In this document: positions 60,501 through 64,000 of the stretch, piece after piece
Layout: each line of letters starts with the position of its first letter
Position numbering within the stretch: position 1 is the stretch's first letter
Assembly (NCBI RefSeq): GCF_954871325.1
Contig: NC_088776.1
Span: forward strand, 59,482,954-59,546,953
DNA from: Gordionus sp. m RMFG-2023
Taxonomy: Eukaryota; Nematomorpha; Gordioida; Chordodea; Parachordodidae
Reading direction: 5' to 3'
DNA: 64,000 nucleotides
The notes under the pieces: generated by a model
What the model saw: the letters and a program-made list of their open reading frames with translations, nothing else
Databases searched by the model: none
Told to the model about the DNA's origin: nothing
Translations under genes and position numbers: made by a program

Positions 60501-63500
60501 AAATGTGAAATCCGCAATTTATTTCTTTAAATATCAATTTTGTAATCTAAATTAGAGAAGAATTAAGATCTTATCTTGTTATTTCCTCTTTTATTAAAAT
60601 GAGCAATGATCATAAAATGACACTAAAAACAATTCCATGAAGTTAAGATAATATTTTTTATAATATGAGTATCAGGAAGAGCTTCCACTTCCCCCACATG
60701 TTATAACCCCATATTAGATGATATCTATTAAAAATAACTTTACGAAATGAATAATTTAAATGCACAATGAATTATTTGAAAAAAATTGCTTACTCTATTT
60801 TATTAAAAAAATACGTTATTTTAGTAATTCAATGTCTATGATTATAATTTTAAAATATAAAAATGACTGCAAATTAATTCATGAGTTAAAAAAAATGTGT
60901 TATTGGTACATTATAAACATTTATTACACTAAAATACTCATCAATGTACACAATTGTATTTAAATCCTTTTTTTTTAAAATTTTTTTTGGGAATTTATTA
61001 TTATATGTGTCGTATTGGGATATGGAATCATGTGGGATTCGGAATTCCCACGTTTTATTTGGGATCTTTTTTAAAAATATTTAAAAAATATTTAGAATCC
61101 CCATAAAAAAAATCTTCCGAATCCCCATGAAAAAAAAATAAAATAATATAATTACTTTTTCTTCTTTTTTTTTGCGGCTGGCACCATATAATTAAAAGGC
61201 CAAAATAAGGGATTTAAAAAGAGAATTTAAAAAAAAGAAGTAAATAGTATAAAATTAAGGCATATAATAAATGAAAAAGGATGAGGTTAAGACATTATTT
61301 TTTTAAAAAATATTAAAAAATATATTTAAAAATCCCAATTATTGCAACAATTATTCAATGCAATATGGCATTTCGTTGAACATTTAAGCAGGGACCCGAA
61401 CCGTTATTTATAAAGGTTCAGTTTGGTTACGGTTCAGTATGTAAAATTTTTTAATAGTTTACGTTTAGGTTGCGGTTCTTGAGAAGAAATTTATAAAGGT
61501 TCGATTCGGTTCAGCTAATTACAAAGGTTTATAAAGGTTCATTAAGGTTAGAAATTCTTTTTTTATTGAAGCAACACCATCTTCCAATTTATTTTTATTA
61601 TAAGAAATATATAAGATTCAATAACTCATTTTTAAATATATTATTTGAGAGAACGTATGAAATAAAAATAATCGACATTCTTCTTTTTCTAGGTTAAAAT
61701 TTGGATTTATAATATGTATTTATTTTTTGGATTAAGGGATTAAAGAAATAAATAGAATAAATTCAAAAAAGTGTAAAAAATTATAGCAATTTATGTTTTA
61801 AAAAATTTTAAAAAAATACCGTAAGTTTTCGGGCGTCAATCAAAATATAGCCTTTTGCGAGCGTGCGGGTCGGGTCGAAAATTTTTTAGTGGTAAGCGTG
61901 ATAGTTTTTATCGCCACTGAGCGGGCGAGCGGGAATAAAATATTAGGTCCGCACCTGTTTTCGCTTTCTCTTCCTCTAATTTGCCTAAATTATTAAAATA
62001 ATATTTATTTTTTTACATTTAATTTGTATTAAAACCATATTTTTCGAGTATTTAATGATTTAAAAGCATAAAAAAAAAGTAATACATATTAAATATCTCT
62101 AAAAAATAAATTTTTCTGGTGCCAGCCAGGCGGCAAAAAATATAATTTAATTGTTTTTTTAAAAAAAAAAAGATTCCGAATCCATGGAAATAATTTGAAT
62201 ATCCAGAATTATATAAACGTGCTCTTATAGTACTGGCGTTCCCGCAACACAAGTTTCTGTCGAAAGGGCTTTTTCGGGGCTAAAATTTGTGTTATCGTCA
62301 CAACTAACAAAAGGGAATCCATTTATACTTGAAAATATATTACTTATAAGTTCAAATAATATATTTAAAAATGATTTTGAATCTTATATATTTTTGTTTT
62401 ATATATAATTCATAGATGCTTATAATAAAAATAAATTAGAAGATGGTGTTGCTTCAATAAAAAAAAATTTATAACCGTAATGAACCTTTATAAACCTTTA
62501 TAAACCTTTATTAGTTGAACCGAACCTTTATAAATTTACTTCTCAAGAACCGTAACCAAAACGTAACCATTTGCTTAAATGTTCAACGAAATGCCATATT
62601 GCATTAAATAATTGTTGCAATAATTAGGATTTCTTATAAATATATTTTATTTTTTAAAACAAAAAAGCCTTACTTACATACATCCCTTTTCATTTATTAT
62701 ATGCCTTAATTTTATACTATTTTCTTTTTTTAAATCCCTTATTTTGGCCTTTTAATTATATGGTGCGAGCCGCAAAAAAGGAGAAGAAAAAGTAATTATA
62801 TTATTTTATTTTTTTTTCATAGGGATTCGGAAGATTTTTTTCAATGGGGATTCGGGATATTTTTTAAATATTTTTTTTTAAAATACATTTATTTATTTAT
62901 TTTTTTGAAATTTCGCCCAACCCTGCAAATGAATCTTCCTTTAAACATATGTTCTCTTCAGTTTAATCTGAAGATTGATTATGCTCCAAACTCAGGGACA
63001 TTATTTTTAATCATATGACCTCGCATTTGACAAATTAAAATGTTATAAATTTTATTAAAAGCCATTATTAATATATCGTAACCTCAACCCATATCTCTTC
63101 TGACCTTTAATTCTACATAACTCTTTTACTATAAATATATTTTTTCAAATTAAAAAAATGACCCCTAGATTCTCAATCCTTGAGTTGATTTACTATCCTA
63201 AAGATTTACTTAAACCACCTCCCCTACTCATTCAGTTTAGCTCGAATTCGCAACGAATTATACAAAATATGCTTTTTTTGTATTCCCCTTGGCAAATATC
63301 GCGCTTACTGTGAATGAAGAGGGTAATTCTTTTGATCGATTTTTAATTTTTATTCATTTAAAAATGATTATTATTATATTTATCCTTACGAAATTTGAAA
63401 TTTTTTTCCATATTTATATCGGCGATTATAAATTCTTGGAAAACTGGCCCAGCAGCCGCTGCTTTTATCAATGGAGACATTATATTACAGCTTTGTTGTA

Positions 63501-63515
63501 GCCTTCGTCCGAATA
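57349..63515 (-). CDS. secreted diversifying protein, gene copy C (exons 2-3; partial)
   Basis: Third member, cut by the window edge before exon 1. Exon 2 (63,515-63,390): FGRRLQQSCNIMSPLIKAA, AAGPVFQEFIIADINMEKNF, KF. Exon 3 (57,518-57,349): PPMLSTANVTM, a variable stretch, TRNTTLDFGNYRGWSITI, then QTLN. Lengths, phases and the exon 2 donor (GTAAGG) agree with B; the 5' edge of exon 3 is less certain than in A and B. Against B, exon 2 shows about 8 replaced and 1 silent codon; exon 3 differs by whole-codon indels and many replacements outside the invariant block. Intron 2 carries a Helitron and a hAT composite. Confidence 0.65.
58043..58464. repeat. 85-bp minisatellite at the 5' end of Helitron 2
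   Basis: Five tandem copies; each has 'atctccataat', the palindrome 'acgatcgt', 'tatctccctaatgtatttta' and 'aaggagact'. The inner copies are nearly identical. Confidence 0.92.
58469..58630 (-). repeat. tRNA-like / duplicated segment in Helitron 2
   Basis: Read on minus, 'gtgttcgattctc' matches a box B-like T-arm, preceded by a 'cctttgaaacgggagg' anticodon-arm-like stretch; the stems do not pair well. A 75-80-bp unit ('gtttcaaaggcatatgtttt', 'cgcatgcat.aatttg') is repeated at 58,497 and 58,567. Probably a decayed tRNA-derived SINE piece. Confidence 0.35.
61006..62879. mobile_element. nested hAT-type composite in intron 2 of copy C
   Basis: Absent at the matching place in B (36,935). Outer inverted parts: 61,090-61,390 and 62,570-62,870 ('gcggctggcaccatataatt', 'gcaatatggcatttcgttga' and their complements). 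Inner inverted part: 'gggacccgaaccg' and repeated 'aaccttta..taaacc' at 61,391-61,560 and 62,470-62,570. The centre contains a GGGCGGG-rich piece (61,850-61,965) and a transposase remnant. At least two elements inserted one in the other. Confidence 0.6.
62217..62408 (+). pseudogene. hAT transposase C-terminal fragment
   Basis: A 63-codon frame with the dimerisation motif VPATQVSVERAFSGLKFVLS, SQLTKGNPFILENILLI and a stop at 62,406. SVERAFS is the hallmark of hAT C-termini (ASSERVFS-like). The N-terminal domains are absent and the frame is closed just upstream, so it is a remnant of the inner element of the composite. Confidence 0.8.
63390..63515 (-). CDS. exon 2, copy C
   Basis: 126 nt, phase 1 on both sides, acceptor 'tttaaaag', donor GTAAGG. 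The single cysteine and SPLIKAA core are conserved with A and B. Confidence 0.72.
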
Positions 63516-63921
63516 CTTTTAAATAAAAATATTTAATATTTATAAATGGTATATCGAGTGATTATTAAAATAGAGTGGTATATATACGTCACTTTGCTAA
63601 GTTTATTGAATTTTTAACTATCATTGAAAAAAAAAACTAGAATTTAAATAGTAAATTAACTATTAAATTTTATTTTACTATAAATCAATTTATGGCGGAT
63701 ATATTGTATATTTCATTTTTTTTTATATTTCTTAATCTTACATCAAAATTAAATTACCAAAACTAAAGAAACATTTATATTTTACTTATTTTTCCTAAAA
63801 AAGTCACTACGTCACTACTTTACGAATTGGCTCTCTATCTTAGTTAATAGGACTAAAAATAAATTTTTTTAGTATTAGCAAAAAAATAATAATAATAAAT
63901 TTTTTTTAACATTCATCCATT

Positions 63922-64000
63922 TAGTGCTGTTAAAAGGCTAACCCAATATTTTAGCCAAACTTCTATCAACACAAGCCTAGAGATTTTGCATATAGAAGGT
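63922..64000. mobile_element. hAT MITE in intron 1 of copy C (cut by window edge)
   Basis: TAGTGCTGTTAAAAGGCTAA after 'ttcatccat', orthologous to the MITEs at 13,555 and 38,080. Confidence 0.6.

Larger units (their letters stand above)
52895..64000 (-). repeat. segmental duplication copy C (runs off the right edge)
   Basis: Inverted relative to A and collinear with it from 'tactcaatggtttggtatga' (53,020; 18,925 in A) through the 3' block (55.44), exon 3 (57.3), exon 2 (63.4) and the intron 1 MITE (63.92). Exon 1 and promoter would lie beyond 64,000. Interrupted by the Helitron at 58,030-60,476 and the hAT composite at 61,006-62,879. Confidence 0.85.

Overview
This is AT-rich eukaryotic DNA (by eye roughly three quarters or more A+T) with spliceosomal introns, signal-peptide coding exons and a heavy load of transposons: hAT elements and hAT-type MITEs with 8-bp target duplications, two Helitrons, and one RTE-clade LINE. 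This mix, with ZMYM1-like hAT transposases and an RTE endonuclease/RT, best fits an invertebrate animal, but the species cannot be fixed from the sequence. No rRNA, CRISPR or bacterial-type operon is present.

The main content is one gene family present as three copies inside a large inverted segmental duplication: copy A on + (about 11.7-19.1 kb), copy B on - (about 32.5-46.1 kb) and copy C on - (about 52.9 kb to past the right edge). Each complete copy has a TATA box, a 73-nt signal-peptide exon, a 123-126 nt exon and a 170-190 nt exon with compatible phases and frame-preserving indels. In the exons nearly all differences change the amino acid (19 replaced versus 2 silent codons, A/B exon 3), while the introns around them are more alike than the exons. 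The block LDFGNY(K/R)GWSITI is invariant. This is the signature of a secreted protein family diversifying under selection (venom, saliva, immunity and fertilisation proteins behave this way). I do not recognise the family.

Layout. 0-5.3 kb: AT-rich DNA, two MITEs, a 2.65-4.39 kb satellite-like array and an integrase-tail-like ORF. 7.6-9.6 kb: unclassified repeat R with GAAA tracts. 9.8-11.4 kb: foldback, GGGCC-rich MITE, hAT remnant. 11.7-19.1 kb: copy A. 21.2-23.2 and 24.8-29.7 kb: two members of one 2-kb hAT family, the second carrying a nested MITE and a Helitron. 30.4-32.5 kb: repeat R again. 32.5-46.1 kb: copy B, whose first intron has taken in an RTE LINE and a hAT transposon. 45.9-50.1 kb: an imperfect palindrome with 0.8-0.9 kb arms enclosing repeat R, an unusually GC-richer coding-like fragment and a ZMYM1-like hAT remnant. 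51.5 kb: a MITE. 52.9-64 kb: copy C with a Helitron and a nested hAT composite in introns.

Empty sites in the sister copies allow the order of events to be read: one MITE in intron 1 predates the duplications (present in A, B and C), whereas the RTE, the 2-kb hAT, the second Helitron and the 18-kb MITE are specific to single copies.
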